A stretch of DNA of 38,412 nucleotides. It comes from Lysobacterales bacterium. Its GTDB lineage: Bacteria; Pseudomonadota; Gammaproteobacteria; Xanthomonadales; Marinicellaceae. Both the position numbers and the translations under genes were made by a program. How positions within the stretch are numbered: the first letter of the stretch is position 1; every line of letters begins with the position of its first letter. Positions 16,911 to 25,426 of the stretch are shown piece by piece. Under the pieces are notes generated by a model. It made no database searches and was not told the DNA's origin. It worked only from the letters and a program-made list of their open reading frames with translations. The stretch lies in assembly GCA_020442635.1 (NCBI GenBank), contig JAGRJR010000028.1, forward strand, positions 1-38,412. The letters are read 5' to 3'.

Positions 16911-16941
16911 CTAAAAAAGGCGCACATGGCGCCTTTTTTAG
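16911..16941. terminator. Bidirectional intrinsic terminator between bamC and the ferredoxin gene
   Basis: CTAAAAAAGGCGC pairs perfectly with GCGCCTTTTTTAG around a five-base loop, giving A and T tracts on both sides. It can serve dapA-bamC on the plus strand and the convergent ferredoxin gene on the minus strand. Confidence 0.9.
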
Positions 16942-16956
16942 TTATGTATGATCTGA

Positions 16957-17289
16957 CTAATCGTCCCCCCGATCCAGTAAATGTGTTTTGTCTTTAACCT
17001 GCGCCCAATCATCAGCATCATCCGGTGCTTCTTTCATCTCAGTAATGACTGGCCATATTTCCGACAACTCCTTGTTAATTTCAATAAACTTTTCTTGGCC
17101 AGCGGGCAAGTCGTCCTCTGGATAAATGGCTTCAATCGGACATTCCGGCTCACACAAGGTACAGTCAATGCACTCCTCTGGATCAATGACCAGAAAATTA
17201 GGCCCTTCATGAAAACAATCCACTGGACATACTTCAACACAGTCGGTGTATTTACACTTGATACAGGCTTCAGTCACCACAAAAGTCAT
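16957..17289 (-). CDS. fdxA: 7Fe ferredoxin ([3Fe-4S][4Fe-4S], Azotobacter FdI type)
   Basis: This is a cytoplasmic low-potential electron carrier of 110 residues. Cysteines 9, 12, 17, 21, 25 and 40, 43, 46, 50 reproduce the spacing of Azotobacter ferredoxin I shifted by one, including the extra CxxxxC arrangement that gives a 3Fe cluster in the first site. The acidic C-terminal extension ([14 protein letters not shown]) is typical. The partner enzyme is not evident. It is transcribed alone and diverges from pcnB. Confidence 0.93.
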   Translation of the reverse strand: MTFVVTEACIKCKYTDCVEVCPVDCFHEGPNFLVIDPEECIDCTLCEPECPIEAIYPEDDLPAGQEKFIEINKELSEIWPVITEMKEAPDDADDWAQVKDKTHLLDRGDD

Positions 17290-17356
17290 TCATTTGCTCC
17301 TTGTTTTGTTATAATGCCCAATTATACAACAAGCCGATATTTCATCGCCAATAAAC

Positions 17357-18613
17357 TTGCTTAACAATAACCTCACAACATACACCAAAAAAGAACACAA
17401 ACTACCTCTCGCCGAAATACACCCAGCTGCAAAAAAAATCATAGAAAAACTGGTGGATCACGGTTTCGAGGCTTATTTGGTAGGTGGCGCTGTACGTGAT
17501 TTGTTACTCGGTTTACACCCCAAAGATTTCGACATTGCCACCGATGCCACTCCCGAAGAAATCAAGCATATTTTCAAAAACAAATGCCGCATCATTGGCC
17601 GCCGTTTCCGTTTAGCACATATCTATATGGGTAATGCCATCTACGAAGTAGCCACTTTTCGTGGCAGCGACCCGGGAGATCGAGTGATCAAAAAAGGACA
17701 AATCATTCGTGACAATGTATTTGGTTCCATTGATCAGGATGCCATCCGCCGCGATTTCAGCTGTAATGCACTGTATCTGGATCTGCTGGAAGAAAATATA
17801 CTGGATTTTGCCGAAGGGGTTAAAGACTTGAAAAGCGGCGAACTCAGGCTGATTGGCAACCCCAACAAACGTTTTGTAGAAGATCCAGTGAGAATGCTCA
17901 GAGCCATCCGTTTCAATGCCAAACTGGGGCTTGAGATAACTGATGAATTAAAACAGCACATCATCAGCAACCGTCATCATCTGCATAAAGTACCTGCAGC
18001 CCGGTTGTTTGATGAAACCGTAAAACTGTTTCATTGTGGTCATATGGAAATTGCTTTTGCCACATTACGTGAATTAAAGATGCTGGAATTGCTGTTTCCC
18101 AATGCCGCCAAGCACATTGACAAAAACCCCGTTTGGCATGAGTTTTTGACCACCGCATTCAGAAACACCGATACCCGTTTAAAACATGGCCTTTCTGTAA
18201 CCCCGGTTTTCCTGACTGCCTGTGTATTGTGGCTGGAATTTTTACCACTGTATGACCAATTGTGCATCAAAGGTAAAAACCCACATGATGCCTTGCATGA
18301 AGCCGCTGGCAAAGTGATGGCTGATCAGCGCCAAGTGTTAATGATACCCAAAGCCATCCAAAATGGTGTCCGCCAAATGTGGATGTTACAACTGCGCTTC
18401 AAAAAAATGTATGGCAAAGGTGTTTACGGCACCTTGCATCACCCCAGATTTCGTGCGGGTTATGACTTTTTATTGCTCAGGGCTCAAGTTGAAAAAGAAT
18501 TTGAAGCACAGGCTGAATTTTGGACCAACATCCAGAGCATGTCACCAGAAGCAGTTAAAAGTCTGATTTTCGGTAAAAAAGTCAAACGCAAAAAGCTTGA
18601 CCATAAATTGTGA
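17357..18613 (+). CDS. pcnB: Poly(A) polymerase I
   Basis: PcnB adds 3' poly(A) tails that mark RNA for decay. The nucleotidyltransferase core has LVGGAVRDLLLG at 41-52 and the catalytic aspartates in DFDIATDA near 57-59. RRDFSCNALYLDL and the RNA-binding region VEDPVRMLRAIRFNAKLGLE follow. Poly(A) polymerase features such as RIIGRRFRLAHIY separate it from CCA-adding enzymes. The basic C-terminus ends GKKVKRKKLDHKL. No ATG lies between an in-frame stop at 17312-17314 and the conserved region, so a TTG at 17357 is the best start. E. coli pcnB also uses a non-AUG start. A TATAAT at 17310-17315 is a probable -10 box. folK follows after three bases. Confidence 0.93.
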   Translation: MLNNNLTTYTKKEHKLPLAEIHPAAKKIIEKLVDHGFEAYLVGGAVRDLLLGLHPKDFDIATDATPEEIKHIFKNKCRIIGRRFRLAHIYMGNAIYEVATFRGSDPGDRVIKKGQIIRDNVFGSIDQDAIRRDFSCNALYLDLLEENILDFAEGVKDLKSGELRLIGNPNKRFVEDPVRMLRAIRFNAKLGLEITDELKQHIISNRHHLHKVPAARLFDETVKLFHCGHMEIAFATLRELKMLELLFPNAAKHIDKNPVWHEFLTTAFRNTDTRLKHGLSVTPVFLTACVLWLEFLPLYDQLCIKGKNPHDALHEAAGKVMADQRQVLMIPKAIQNGVRQMWMLQLRFKKMYGKGVYGTLHHPRFRAGYDFLLLRAQVEKEFEAQAEFWTNIQSMSPEAVKSLIFGKKVKRKKLDHKL

Positions 18614-18616
18614 CCC

Positions 18617-19153
18617 ATGCCAAAGCAGCCAGCCAACATAGCCTATTTAGGGCTTGGCAGTAACCTAAACCAACCACTCAAACAAATATCCAGCAGTCTA
18701 CAGCACCTCAATAACCTACCCAACACCCAGATAACAGCACTGGCTAACTTTTACCAATCCAAACCCTGGGGCGTAGAGGACCAACCTGATTTTATTAATA
18801 CAGCCATTAAAATAGAGACTGCATTAAAACCGCTTGCCTTACTCAAAGCCATAAAAATAATTGAATATCGCCTGATGCGAAGACAAATTAATCAGCGTTG
18901 GTTCAGTCGTGTTATAGACATTGACATTTTGCTTTGGAATCAAATCACTTTTAATCGGGAAAATCTCAAGATTCCTCACCCTTGGATAGCAGATCGCTGC
19001 TTTGTAATACAACCTTTGGCAGAACTGGCACCAACTTTACCAGCCGCATTGCAACAACTCATCACTAAGCATCAAAAAAAACACCCGTGCTTAAGCACCC
19101 TCAAACCATTAAAAACACCTGAATTCATTAAAAACCAGTTAAAACTGTTGTAA
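18617..19153 (+). CDS. folK: 2-amino-4-hydroxy-6-hydroxymethyldihydropteridine pyrophosphokinase
   Basis: FolK transfers pyrophosphate from ATP to the pterin in folate synthesis. The 178-residue protein has AYLGLGSNLNQPLKQI, SKPWGVEDQPDFINTA and RVIDIDILLW, the last carrying the metal-binding aspartates, then IPHPWIADRCFVIQPLAELAP. The middle ATP-binding loop reads RLMRRQINQRWFSR, somewhat divergent from the common GR-R-ERWGPR. It follows pcnB after three bases, the usual pcnB-folK pair. No strong terminator follows directly. Confidence 0.93.
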   Translation: MPKQPANIAYLGLGSNLNQPLKQISSSLQHLNNLPNTQITALANFYQSKPWGVEDQPDFINTAIKIETALKPLALLKAIKIIEYRLMRRQINQRWFSRVIDIDILLWNQITFNRENLKIPHPWIADRCFVIQPLAELAPTLPAALQQLITKHQKKHPCLSTLKPLKTPEFIKNQLKLL

Positions 19154-19157
19154 AATT

Positions 19158-19224
19158 GCAACACAAACTTGTTTTTTTGACTTTTTGTTGTTTTTTTTAA
19201 ACAAAAAAGACAAATAGGTGTTGC
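19158..19224. repeat. Imperfect inverted repeat downstream of folK
   Basis: The left arm GCAACAC-AAAC-TTGTTTTTTTG (19158-19179) is matched by the right arm (19202-19224), whose complement reads GCAACAC-CTAT-TTGTCTTTTTTG. The AT-rich spacer is about 22 bases. It could form a long weak hairpin ending the folK transcript. The right arm includes part of the -35 box of the promoter at 19221. Confidence 0.6.
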
Positions 19225-19249
19225 TTTTATACAAACCTTACTGTAATAT
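19221..19249 (+). promoter_or_regulatory. Near-consensus sigma-70 promoter in a gene-free region
   Basis: TTGCTT (19221-19226) and TAATAT (19244-19249) are separated by exactly 17 bases. No coding sequence follows before an intrinsic terminator about 75 bases on. Confidence 0.6.
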
Positions 19250-19255
19250 TGATTT

Positions 19256-19349
19256 CAGTTTTAGAGTATATCTAAACGACTCCAAGACAAGCAGGGCACA
19301 AAAGTAAAATATCGTATTTAACCCATCCAAACTGGATGGGTTTTTTTTT
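19256..19349 (+). ncRNA. Candidate small RNA of about 95 nt
   Basis: A promoter ends at 19249 and a strong intrinsic terminator ends at 19349. No start codon with a usable frame lies in between. The transcript would begin near CAGTTTTAGAG and contain ACTCCAAGACAAGCAGGGCAC before the terminator hairpin. I do not recognise it as 6S, 4.5S, tmRNA or another conserved RNA. The assignment rests only on the promoter-terminator pairing. Confidence 0.45.
19320..19349 (+). terminator. Strong intrinsic terminator
   Basis: ACCCATCCA (19321-19329) pairs perfectly with TGGATGGGT (19333-19341) around a three-base loop, followed by an unbroken run of T to 19349. Confidence 0.9.
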
Positions 19350-19470
19350 GCTAGAAACAAAGTTCACCCGAACGACTAGACCAAAAGACATCGCTCAATT
19401 ACTTCTGTTGCCTATGTAAGAAATATATAATTCACAACAAGCACAATTTGTACTTAAATGGTTTGTTACA

Positions 19471-19624
19471 GCACTTCCTTGTGCCGTCCCTTTCGGGCAG
19501 CAAAGCTGACCAAAACATTCCAGATGTTTTAGTTTAAAAAAAACTGACTTTGACTAAAAATGCAGGACTGCATTTATGAATGCCGAAGGCAGCCTGAAAG
19601 GAAAAACCACAAGGAAGTGGTTTT
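19471..19624. repeat. Structured element: consecutive hairpins with GGA loops and imperfect terminal inverted repeats
   Basis: The stretch holds a series of short perfect hairpins: GCAC-TTCCTT-GTGC (19471-19484), AAAACAT-TCCAG-ATGTTTT (19512-19530), AAATGC-AGGACT-GCATTT (19558-19575), TGCC-GAA-GGCA (19581-19591) and AAAACCAC-AAGGAA-GTGGTTTT (19603-19624). The outer about 32 bases on each side are inverted copies of one another, both containing CACAAGGAAGTG. On the plus strand two loops present AGGA, and ACAAGGAAGT nearly matches the CsrA consensus ACARGGAUGU. TATAAT at 19426-19431 could be an upstream -10 box. It may be a CsrA-binding RNA, a MITE-like repeat, or both. The rest of the gap up to pgi holds nothing else I could support except the pgi promoter. 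Confidence 0.5.
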
Positions 19625-19783
19625 ATAATCATGCCCAAAATCATTCAAACCATAGCTGTTACGAGCTACGGCATTCCAGTCAGGCTTCTTTATCTTCTAT
19701 AAAACCGCCGGACTTTCATTGCCTGCTCTATGCTTTTCATGATATTTGAACACCCTTCTTTGTTACTTTTCCCGAAAATTCCA

Positions 19784-19811
19784 TTTACTGATGAAATATT
19801 CGGGCTAAAAT
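19784..19811 (+). promoter_or_regulatory. Probable promoter of the pgi operon
   Basis: TTTACT (19784-19789) and TAAAAT (19806-19811) are spaced by 16 bases. They would start transcription near 19818, about 22 bases before the pgi ATG. A start further upstream, including the hairpin element, cannot be excluded. Confidence 0.4.
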
Positions 19812-19839
19812 AACCCCCCACTTTGTACCATTCTAAAGC

Positions 19840-21375
19840 ATGCACAACAACCCGATATGGAATCAACTCAAGGATAAGGCCAAACAAACTGAGCTCAGGG
19901 ATTTGGCAGCATTGTGGCAACAAACCAACAGACATCAAAAGTTTACCTTTGAATTTGGAGATCTGTATCTGGATTTATCCAAAAACTGGATTGATGAAGA
20001 AGCTTTAGATTTACTTCAAGAATTAACGACGCAAGCAAAACTATCTAGCGCCATCGACAAATTATTTAAAGGTGAAATAGTTAATGTCACTGATTCCTTA
20101 CCAGCTTCACACACCACTCTACGTGACCCTAGCCATAAAAACCATCAACAAAATACGACATCAATTTATAATCTGGCAGACCAGGTTAATTCAGGCACCA
20201 TTCGCAGTGCTTTTGGCAGAAAAATAAAACAATTGGTGAATATTGGCATCGGAGGCTCTTATCTTGGACCCAGACTGGTCATAGAGGCGCTGACTGAACT
20301 ACAAAGTGAAAGCATCATACCAGTCTATTTCGCGGCCAGTGTCGATGATTCACTCATCAATCAGCTATTCAAGTCAGTAGATATAGAGCACACTTTGTTT
20401 TGCATCAGCTCTAAAAGTTTTTCTACGGTAGAGACTTTAATGAATGCACGAGCCGTTGAAAAAAAACTGAAGCGCATCAAAGGTTATCAACCCAATGACA
20501 AGCAAAGCTCACTGATGGCCATCACCGCTAATCAGCAGCGAGCCAGAGAAGCCGGTATTCCTGAGGGCATGATATTGCCTTTCGATGACAGCGTAGGGGG
20601 GCGTTTTTCCTTATGGTCAGCCATTGGTTTCCCTATCGTGTTAGCTGCCGGTAAAGAAAAATTTGAGGGGCTGTTGGCAGGTGCGTATCAAATGGACATA
20701 CATTATAAAAATGAACCATTTTTACAAAACTTGCCGGTTTTAATGGCTATGATGACCATTTGGTACCGCAATTTTATTGGTTTGGACGCTTATGGCTGCC
20801 TTCCCTATGATGCACGCCTGCGCAGTTTACCTAAATGGTTACAACAACTGATGATGGAAAGCGCAGGTAAAATGCACAACATCAATGGCGAAGTCATTGA
20901 ATATCCGACCACACCTTGGGTTTTTGGTGATCACGGCCAACTGTCACAACATGCTTTTTTTCAGGCCTTTCATCAAGGTGTAGACGCTTTACCGTTGGAT
21001 TTTATTGGCGTGCTTGAAAAAAACTCCAGCAGCCAGAACTTCCTGTTATTCAACTTGATTGCCCAAGGTGCTGCTTTGATGCAAGGCAAAGAAGAAGATC
21101 ACAGCATGAAAGGTTGCCCTGGGAACAAACCCAGCACCACCTTGTTACTAAAAAATATGTCAGCACAATCCGTAGGACAACTGTTGGCCATGTATGAACA
21201 CATGGTTTACACCTTGTCAGTCATCTGGAACATCAACTGCTTTGACCAACCAGGCGTCGAATTAGGCAAAGCCATAGCCAGAGATATTCAGGAACATGTG
21301 GAAAACAACACTTTAAATGACATGGCTTTGGACCCATCTACCATGGCATTGATAAAAAAAGTGATGGATCAATAA
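19840..21375 (+). CDS. pgi: Glucose-6-phosphate isomerase
   Basis: Pgi interconverts glucose-6-phosphate and fructose-6-phosphate. The 511-residue protein is a little shorter than E. coli Pgi (549). Signatures are IGIGGSYLGPRLVIEAL, SSKSFSTVETLMNA (phosphate loop), DDSVGGRFSLWSAIGFP, GDHGQLSQHAFFQAFHQG with the catalytic residues, and the C-terminal FDQPGVELGKAIA with the conserved lysine. The ATG at 19840 has no obvious ribosome site but matches the normal N-terminus (NPIWNQLKDKA). It begins the operon pgi-mrp-dcd-epimerase-like gene, with only one base to mrp. Confidence 0.96.
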   Translation: MHNNPIWNQLKDKAKQTELRDLAALWQQTNRHQKFTFEFGDLYLDLSKNWIDEEALDLLQELTTQAKLSSAIDKLFKGEIVNVTDSLPASHTTLRDPSHKNHQQNTTSIYNLADQVNSGTIRSAFGRKIKQLVNIGIGGSYLGPRLVIEALTELQSESIIPVYFAASVDDSLINQLFKSVDIEHTLFCISSKSFSTVETLMNARAVEKKLKRIKGYQPNDKQSSLMAITANQQRAREAGIPEGMILPFDDSVGGRFSLWSAIGFPIVLAAGKEKFEGLLAGAYQMDIHYKNEPFLQNLPVLMAMMTIWYRNFIGLDAYGCLPYDARLRSLPKWLQQLMMESAGKMHNINGEVIEYPTTPWVFGDHGQLSQHAFFQAFHQGVDALPLDFIGVLEKNSSSQNFLLFNLIAQGAALMQGKEEDHSMKGCPGNKPSTTLLLKNMSAQSVGQLLAMYEHMVYTLSVIWNINCFDQPGVELGKAIARDIQEHVENNTLNDMALDPSTMALIKKVMDQ

Positions 21376-21376
21376 T

Positions 21377-22399
21377 ATGACCAAAATCAACGAACAAAAC
21401 GACACAATCACCGGCCAACTGTTTGACAAATCCTTTGACCTCAAAGGTAACAACAAAAAAGCCGAAAGCCGTTTCCCGCTCGGCCAATATGAAGACCAAT
21501 ACCAACAATTATTACAACAAATTTGTGGTGTTGACGCCATAGACATCAAACAACACATCAGACAACATCAAGTCAAAGAAGGCATCAAGCCCATCAGGGG
21601 CGTGAAAAATATCATTGCTATTGCTTCCGGTAAAGGCGGTGTAGGTAAATCCACCATGAGTGTGATGCTGGCAAAAAGCTTACAACAACTCGGTGCCACC
21701 ACAGGCATTCTGGATGCGGACATTTATGGGCCCAGCATACCAAAAATGCTCGGCGTCAATCAAAAGCCAGAATCACCGGACAATAAAACCTTTCTACCCA
21801 TTGATGCAGATGGTTTACAAACCATGTCATTAGGTTACATCCTGGGCGAAAAAGATCCGGCCATCTGGCGCGGCGCCATGGTCACCAAAGCGCTGATGCA
21901 AATGATCGAAGACACACGCTGGTCCAACCTGGATTACCTAATCATGGATTTACCGCCTGGAACCGGCGACATTCAATTGACCATGATTCAAAAAATTCCA
22001 GTCACCGCAGCTGTGTTGGTGACCACTCCGCAAGACATTGCACTACTGGATGCGCAAAAAGCCTTGGCCATGTTTAAAAAGGTCGAAATTCCGGTATTGG
22101 GTGTCATTGAAAACATGAGCACTTATGTGTGCGAAAACTGTGGTCATGAAGCGCATATTTTTGGTCAGGATGGTGGCCAAAAAATGGCAACAGAATTTGA
22201 CGTGCCTTTACTGGGACAAATGCCATTAAACATCGACATCCGCGCCAACATGGATAACGGCAAACCATCTGAAGTTTGGCGAGCAAGCCATACACTGAAC
22301 GAAAAAGCGCAGATGATTGCCTTGAGAACCGCCCAAAACTTGGGTAAATTACCGATTAAATTCAGCCTAACCGACAGTTTAAAACTGCATAAGCTATAA
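21377..22399 (+). CDS. mrp: Iron-sulfur cluster carrier protein Mrp/ApbC
   Basis: This is a P-loop ATPase that binds and delivers Fe-S clusters. It has 340 residues. The N-terminal about 70 residues are divergent and lack a clear MIP18/DUF59 domain. Then [14 protein letters not shown] forms the deviant Walker A (about 83-93), with [28 protein letters not shown], and [18 protein letters not shown]. The cluster-binding CENC lies in [18 protein letters not shown]. Placement behind pgi and before dcd suggests co-transcription; mrp-dcd is a common gene pair. Confidence 0.95.
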   Translation: MTKINEQNDTITGQLFDKSFDLKGNNKKAESRFPLGQYEDQYQQLLQQICGVDAIDIKQHIRQHQVKEGIKPIRGVKNIIAIASGKGGVGKSTMSVMLAKSLQQLGATTGILDADIYGPSIPKMLGVNQKPESPDNKTFLPIDADGLQTMSLGYILGEKDPAIWRGAMVTKALMQMIEDTRWSNLDYLIMDLPPGTGDIQLTMIQKIPVTAAVLVTTPQDIALLDAQKALAMFKKVEIPVLGVIENMSTYVCENCGHEAHIFGQDGGQKMATEFDVPLLGQMPLNIDIRANMDNGKPSEVWRASHTLNEKAQMIALRTAQNLGKLPIKFSLTDSLKLHKL

Positions 22400-22416
22400 G
22401 AGACCAAGAAACCAAC

Positions 22417-22986
22417 ATGAGCATCAAATCAGACCACTGGATTCGCCGCATGGCCGAACAACATGACATGATCAGCCCTTTTGAGCCGAATCAAGTCCGC
22501 ACCACCGCACGCAACAACAAAATCATTTCCTACGGTACTTCAAGCTATGGCTATGACGTGCGCTGTTCTGACGAGTTTAAAATTTTTCACAACATCAATT
22601 CAGCGGTTGTTGATCCAAAGCGTTTTGATCGCAAAAGTTTTGTCGATGTGAAGTCTGATGTGTGCATCATCCCACCCAACTCATTCTGTTTGGCCAGAAC
22701 CGTTGAATATTTGAAAATACCACGCAATGTTCTGACTGTCTGTTTGGGTAAATCCACTTATGCGCGGTGTGGCATCATTGTTAACGTAACACCATTAGAG
22801 CCCGAGTGGGAAGGTCATGTGACTTTGGAATTTTCCAACACCACACCGTTACCTGCCAAAATTTATGCCAACGAAGGTGTCGCGCAGTTTTTGTTCTTTG
22901 AGTCTGATGAAGTCTGTGACGTCTCCTACAAAGACCGAGGTGGCAAATACCAAGGGCAACAAGGCGTCACCTTACCCAAGGCTTAA
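22417..22986 (+). CDS. dcd: dCTP deaminase
   Basis: Dcd converts dCTP to dUTP, the main dUMP source for thymidylate synthesis. The 189 residues are close to E. coli Dcd (193). Hallmarks are [48 protein letters not shown] with the catalytic serine/arginine region, and [20 protein letters not shown] with the catalytic glutamate. The C-terminal [15 protein letters not shown] loop closes over the triphosphate. It lies 17 bases after mrp and two bases before the next gene. Confidence 0.97.
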   Translation: MSIKSDHWIRRMAEQHDMISPFEPNQVRTTARNNKIISYGTSSYGYDVRCSDEFKIFHNINSAVVDPKRFDRKSFVDVKSDVCIIPPNSFCLARTVEYLKIPRNVLTVCLGKSTYARCGIIVNVTPLEPEWEGHVTLEFSNTTPLPAKIYANEGVAQFLFFESDEVCDVSYKDRGGKYQGQQGVTLPKA

Positions 22987-22988
22987 AC

Positions 22989-23756
22989 GTGAAAATAAGC
23001 ATCATTGGCAGCGGTTGGCTGGCCCAGCCATTGGCACAATACCTGCAGCAACAAGGTCATGATTTATTATTAACCTGCACAAGCCAGGAAAAAATCAAAA
23101 CCCTTCAAGCAACAGGTCTTAATGCCATCACATACCAACTGGGTGATCAGCTGTCCAATCCTGAGTATTTATTTGACACTGATGTATTGATTATTGCGAT
23201 TACCAGCAAAGATGTGGAAGCTTTTGAAGTTCTCATGGATCAACTTATTGATCAAAACTGCCGTCACATCATCTTTATCAGCTCAACCTCAGTCTATGCC
23301 AATGACCAACAAACTCATGATGAAACCAGTGAGTCACTGCAACATGGACATCCTTTACTCCAGATCGAAGAATTGATCCAAACCCATCAGTTCTCTACCA
23401 TCCTGAGACTGGCAGGTTTGGTAGGACCCGGTAGACACCCTGGCAACTTTTTCAGAGATGGCAAAACAATAAAGAGCCCTGATGCACCTGTGAACTTGAT
23501 CCATTTGGATGATGTGATTGGCACCCTGCAAACTGTGATTGAAAACAATGCTTGGAATGAAGTTTATAACGTCTGTGCCGACACCCACCCGACCAAAGCT
23601 GTTTTTTATAGCCAAATGGCTCTGGAGTTAGGCAATAAAGCTTTGAACCTTAACAATGAACAACCAAGCAGCCACAAAACTGTCAGCAATCAGAAACTTA
23701 AACATCAATTGGGATATCAACTCATTCATCCAGACGTGATGAAAATGACTTTTTGA
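22989..23756 (+). CDS. NAD(P)-binding epimerase/dehydratase-like protein (YeeZ-like)
   Basis: A Rossmann-fold protein of 255 residues starting at a GTG. The nucleotide-binding site is atypical of classical SDRs (ISIIGSGWLAQPLAQYLQQQ). IIFISSTSVYAND gives the SS-VY signature of extended SDRs. RLAGLVGPGRHPGNFF and VNLIHLDDVIGTLQTVI follow, as in YeeZ/NAD-dependent epimerase proteins. Substrate is unknown. It closes the pgi operon, two bases behind dcd, with a terminator just downstream. Confidence 0.8.
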   Translation: MKISIIGSGWLAQPLAQYLQQQGHDLLLTCTSQEKIKTLQATGLNAITYQLGDQLSNPEYLFDTDVLIIAITSKDVEAFEVLMDQLIDQNCRHIIFISSTSVYANDQQTHDETSESLQHGHPLLQIEELIQTHQFSTILRLAGLVGPGRHPGNFFRDGKTIKSPDAPVNLIHLDDVIGTLQTVIENNAWNEVYNVCADTHPTKAVFYSQMALELGNKALNLNNEQPSSHKTVSNQKLKHQLGYQLIHPDVMKMTF

Positions 23757-23760
23757 CACT

Positions 23761-23797
23761 AAAAAAGCCCAACAGTCGGTGGCTGTGGGCTTTATTT
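23761..23797 (+). terminator. Intrinsic terminator of the pgi-mrp-dcd operon
   Basis: AAGCCCA-A-CAG pairs with CTG-TGGGCTT around a loop TCGGTGG, followed by TTTATTT. Confidence 0.8.
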
Positions 23798-23826
23798 ACC
23801 TGAACCTATCGGTATTACTCAGCAGA

Positions 23827-24033
23827 TTATTCTGCCTCTTCAGACTTTTGACCAGAACCCAGGTTAAATAACAGTAAACCAAGGCCAATTTCGATATAAG
23901 AAGAATACTTCCAGAGTATATCTGGCAAAGTCACGCCTAATCTACCCCATAAATCAAAACCTGTATAACTTCCAATCAGGTCAACAGCTCCAACCAAGAT
24001 CAAAATAATACCAACAATTTTCAATGCTTTCAT
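23827..24033 (-). CDS. Small two-helix membrane protein, unknown function
   Basis: The 68-residue protein has one hydrophobic helix at about 3-21 (ALKIVGIILILVGAVDLIG) and another at about 46-60 (IEIGLGLLLFNLG), joined by a loop with aromatic residues. The tail is acidic (KSEEAE). GGAG-type bases (AAGGAGTTGAG) precede the ATG, supporting real translation. It is on the opposite strand from the pgi operon and downstream of the flavoprotein operon, separated from it by 128 bases. Not recognised. Confidence 0.65.
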   Translation of the reverse strand: MKALKIVGIILILVGAVDLIGSYTGFDLWGRLGVTLPDILWKYSSYIEIGLGLLLFNLGSGQKSEEAE

Positions 24034-24161
24034 AGCTCAACTCCTTCTATTTTTTCTTAATAATTATCAGGGACAATACCCTCTTGGTCTATCATCGGTA
24101 ATTAAAGCACCAATGACACCGTTTTATTGTAACTGATGCAGCTGATAATTTGACTGTAAAT

Positions 24162-24623
24162 TTATTTGGTTTTTCCTTGCCTACTTCGAGAGCGTTGCCT
24201 ACCGACTAAAACATGCGTGGTCAATACAACAGGTAAAGTCATGCCTGCGAGCAAATGAACCCAGACAACAACAGCACGCACAGAATCACTTGACAGATAA
24301 TACAACAAAAAAGCAGAGAGTATCTGAATGATCACAAAACTGGTCAGCGTTATTCCAATTTTACGCAGCCTATTGGTTTTCCATGCCATTGGCAAATGAT
24401 TGCTCAGCATCGAACCAAAGATCATTAACATCAAGAATGCGGCGGCACCATGCACCACCAAAACCTTGAATTGTAATGGGTGTTTTTCGGGCCCAAAATC
24501 TCCTTCAATAGCCGCCCAATTATTCATGATAAAAAATGTCAGGCCGGTTAGCCAACTGATACCCAGAACCACATAAATGCTTCTTCTGAACCAGGGTTGC
24601 AGTTTTATTTTAACCGCACTCAT
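24162..24623 (-). CDS. Four-helix membrane protein, candidate b-type cytochrome partner of the flavoprotein
   Basis: The 153 residues contain four hydrophobic helices (about 15-35, 52-74, 89-110, 116-140) and a basic C-terminus (RQRSRSRQGKTK), presumably cytoplasmic. Histidines 58 and 76 around helix 2, and 123 and 137 in helix 4, are spaced in a way that could bind b hemes between the two helices, as in b561-like proteins. DUF4405-type proteins are another comparison. Heme binding is inferred, not shown. The start overlaps the apbE stop by four bases. As the last gene of the Fur-controlled operon it may carry electrons between the quinone pool and the FMN protein. Confidence 0.7.
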   Translation of the reverse strand: MSAVKIKLQPWFRRSIYVVLGISWLTGLTFFIMNNWAAIEGDFGPEKHPLQFKVLVVHGAAAFLMLMIFGSMLSNHLPMAWKTNRLRKIGITLTSFVIIQILSAFLLYYLSSDSVRAVVVWVHLLAGMTLPVVLTTHVLVGRQRSRSRQGKTK

Positions 24624-25426
24624 ACCATCATGACCTCTGCCTCATACCTCTCAAATATGGGGTCAGTCTTGCCTACCACTGCTGCTACTTTTGTTAAAGC
24701 ATCAGCCACCATACACGAGTCAGCAAAAACACTTACCGTTGTACCCAGCTCAACTTGACATCCTTGTTTTGGATCATAGATGGCACTGTTCCCTGCCAGG
24801 TAATAACTGGAACTGCTCGCCACTGAGCTGCGTTTCATATAAAGACTTTTGACTTGCTTATGAACATCAGGTACCAACACCTCATAATTGTGCCAGTCAT
24901 ATACTTTCATATCACCCCCGGCATTCACTGAGGCCTGAATGAGTTGTTGATTAAGACACGCCTTGATGCGATCCATAGCAACATCAACGGCATACCCTTT
25001 GGCAATTCCACCCAAATCCAGTGTCAATGGTCGTTTAAAACGCACTTGTCGGTCATTCAATTTCATTTGACTTAAATCAGGCACATTAGTCAACGCTACC
25101 ATTGTTTCAGGTAATAAACCATCATTAACCAGCCAGGAACCCACACTGACATCAAAAACACCTGCTGAATCCTGATACATTTGCTGCGCCATATGTAATA
25201 CCCGTGCAGTATGCACTCCTACCTTCACAGGTTGATGATGTGCTTGTTGATTAATTATGGACAACTCACTGCTCTGATCATGAAAGCTCATGGCTTGAGT
25301 AACTTCACTGATAACAGCAAATGCGTGCCTGCTGGCTTCAATTAACACTGCATCATCGCAATCACCTTGGATATTGATCTCCACCAAAGTGCCCAATCCC
25401 GGCTGGCATCGACTGATTTGGTTCAT
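24620..25426 (-). CDS. apbE: FAD:protein FMN transferase (ApbE family) without a signal peptide
   Basis: ApbE attaches FMN covalently to a threonine in target proteins. The 268 residues start at the ATG at 25426, which overlaps the stop of the FMN-protein gene as ATGA; a longer frame inside that gene is unlikely. The family marks are SFHDQSSELSIINQQA, FDVSVGSWLVNDG (position of the usual DPTVGPLV), LTLDLGGIAKGYAVD, NAGGDMKVY, and FADSCMVADALTKVAAV. Most characterised ApbE proteins are periplasmic lipoproteins, but this one begins MNQISRCQPGLGTLVEINI, already inside the catalytic fold, with no hydrophobic leader. It is therefore predicted to be cytoplasmic. The target is almost certainly the gene immediately upstream. 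Confidence 0.9.
   Translation of the reverse strand: MNQISRCQPGLGTLVEINIQGDCDDAVLIEASRHAFAVISEVTQAMSFHDQSSELSIINQQAHHQPVKVGVHTARVLHMAQQMYQDSAGVFDVSVGSWLVNDGLLPETMVALTNVPDLSQMKLNDRQVRFKRPLTLDLGGIAKGYAVDVAMDRIKACLNQQLIQASVNAGGDMKVYDWHNYEVLVPDVHKQVKSLYMKRSSVASSSSYYLAGNSAIYDPKQGCQVELGTTVSVFADSCMVADALTKVAAVVGKTDPIFERYEAEVMMV

Noticed and set aside
19690..19938. Minus-strand 82-codon frame across the pgi start
   Set aside because: It overlaps the pgi promoter and coding start and shows no family resemblance.
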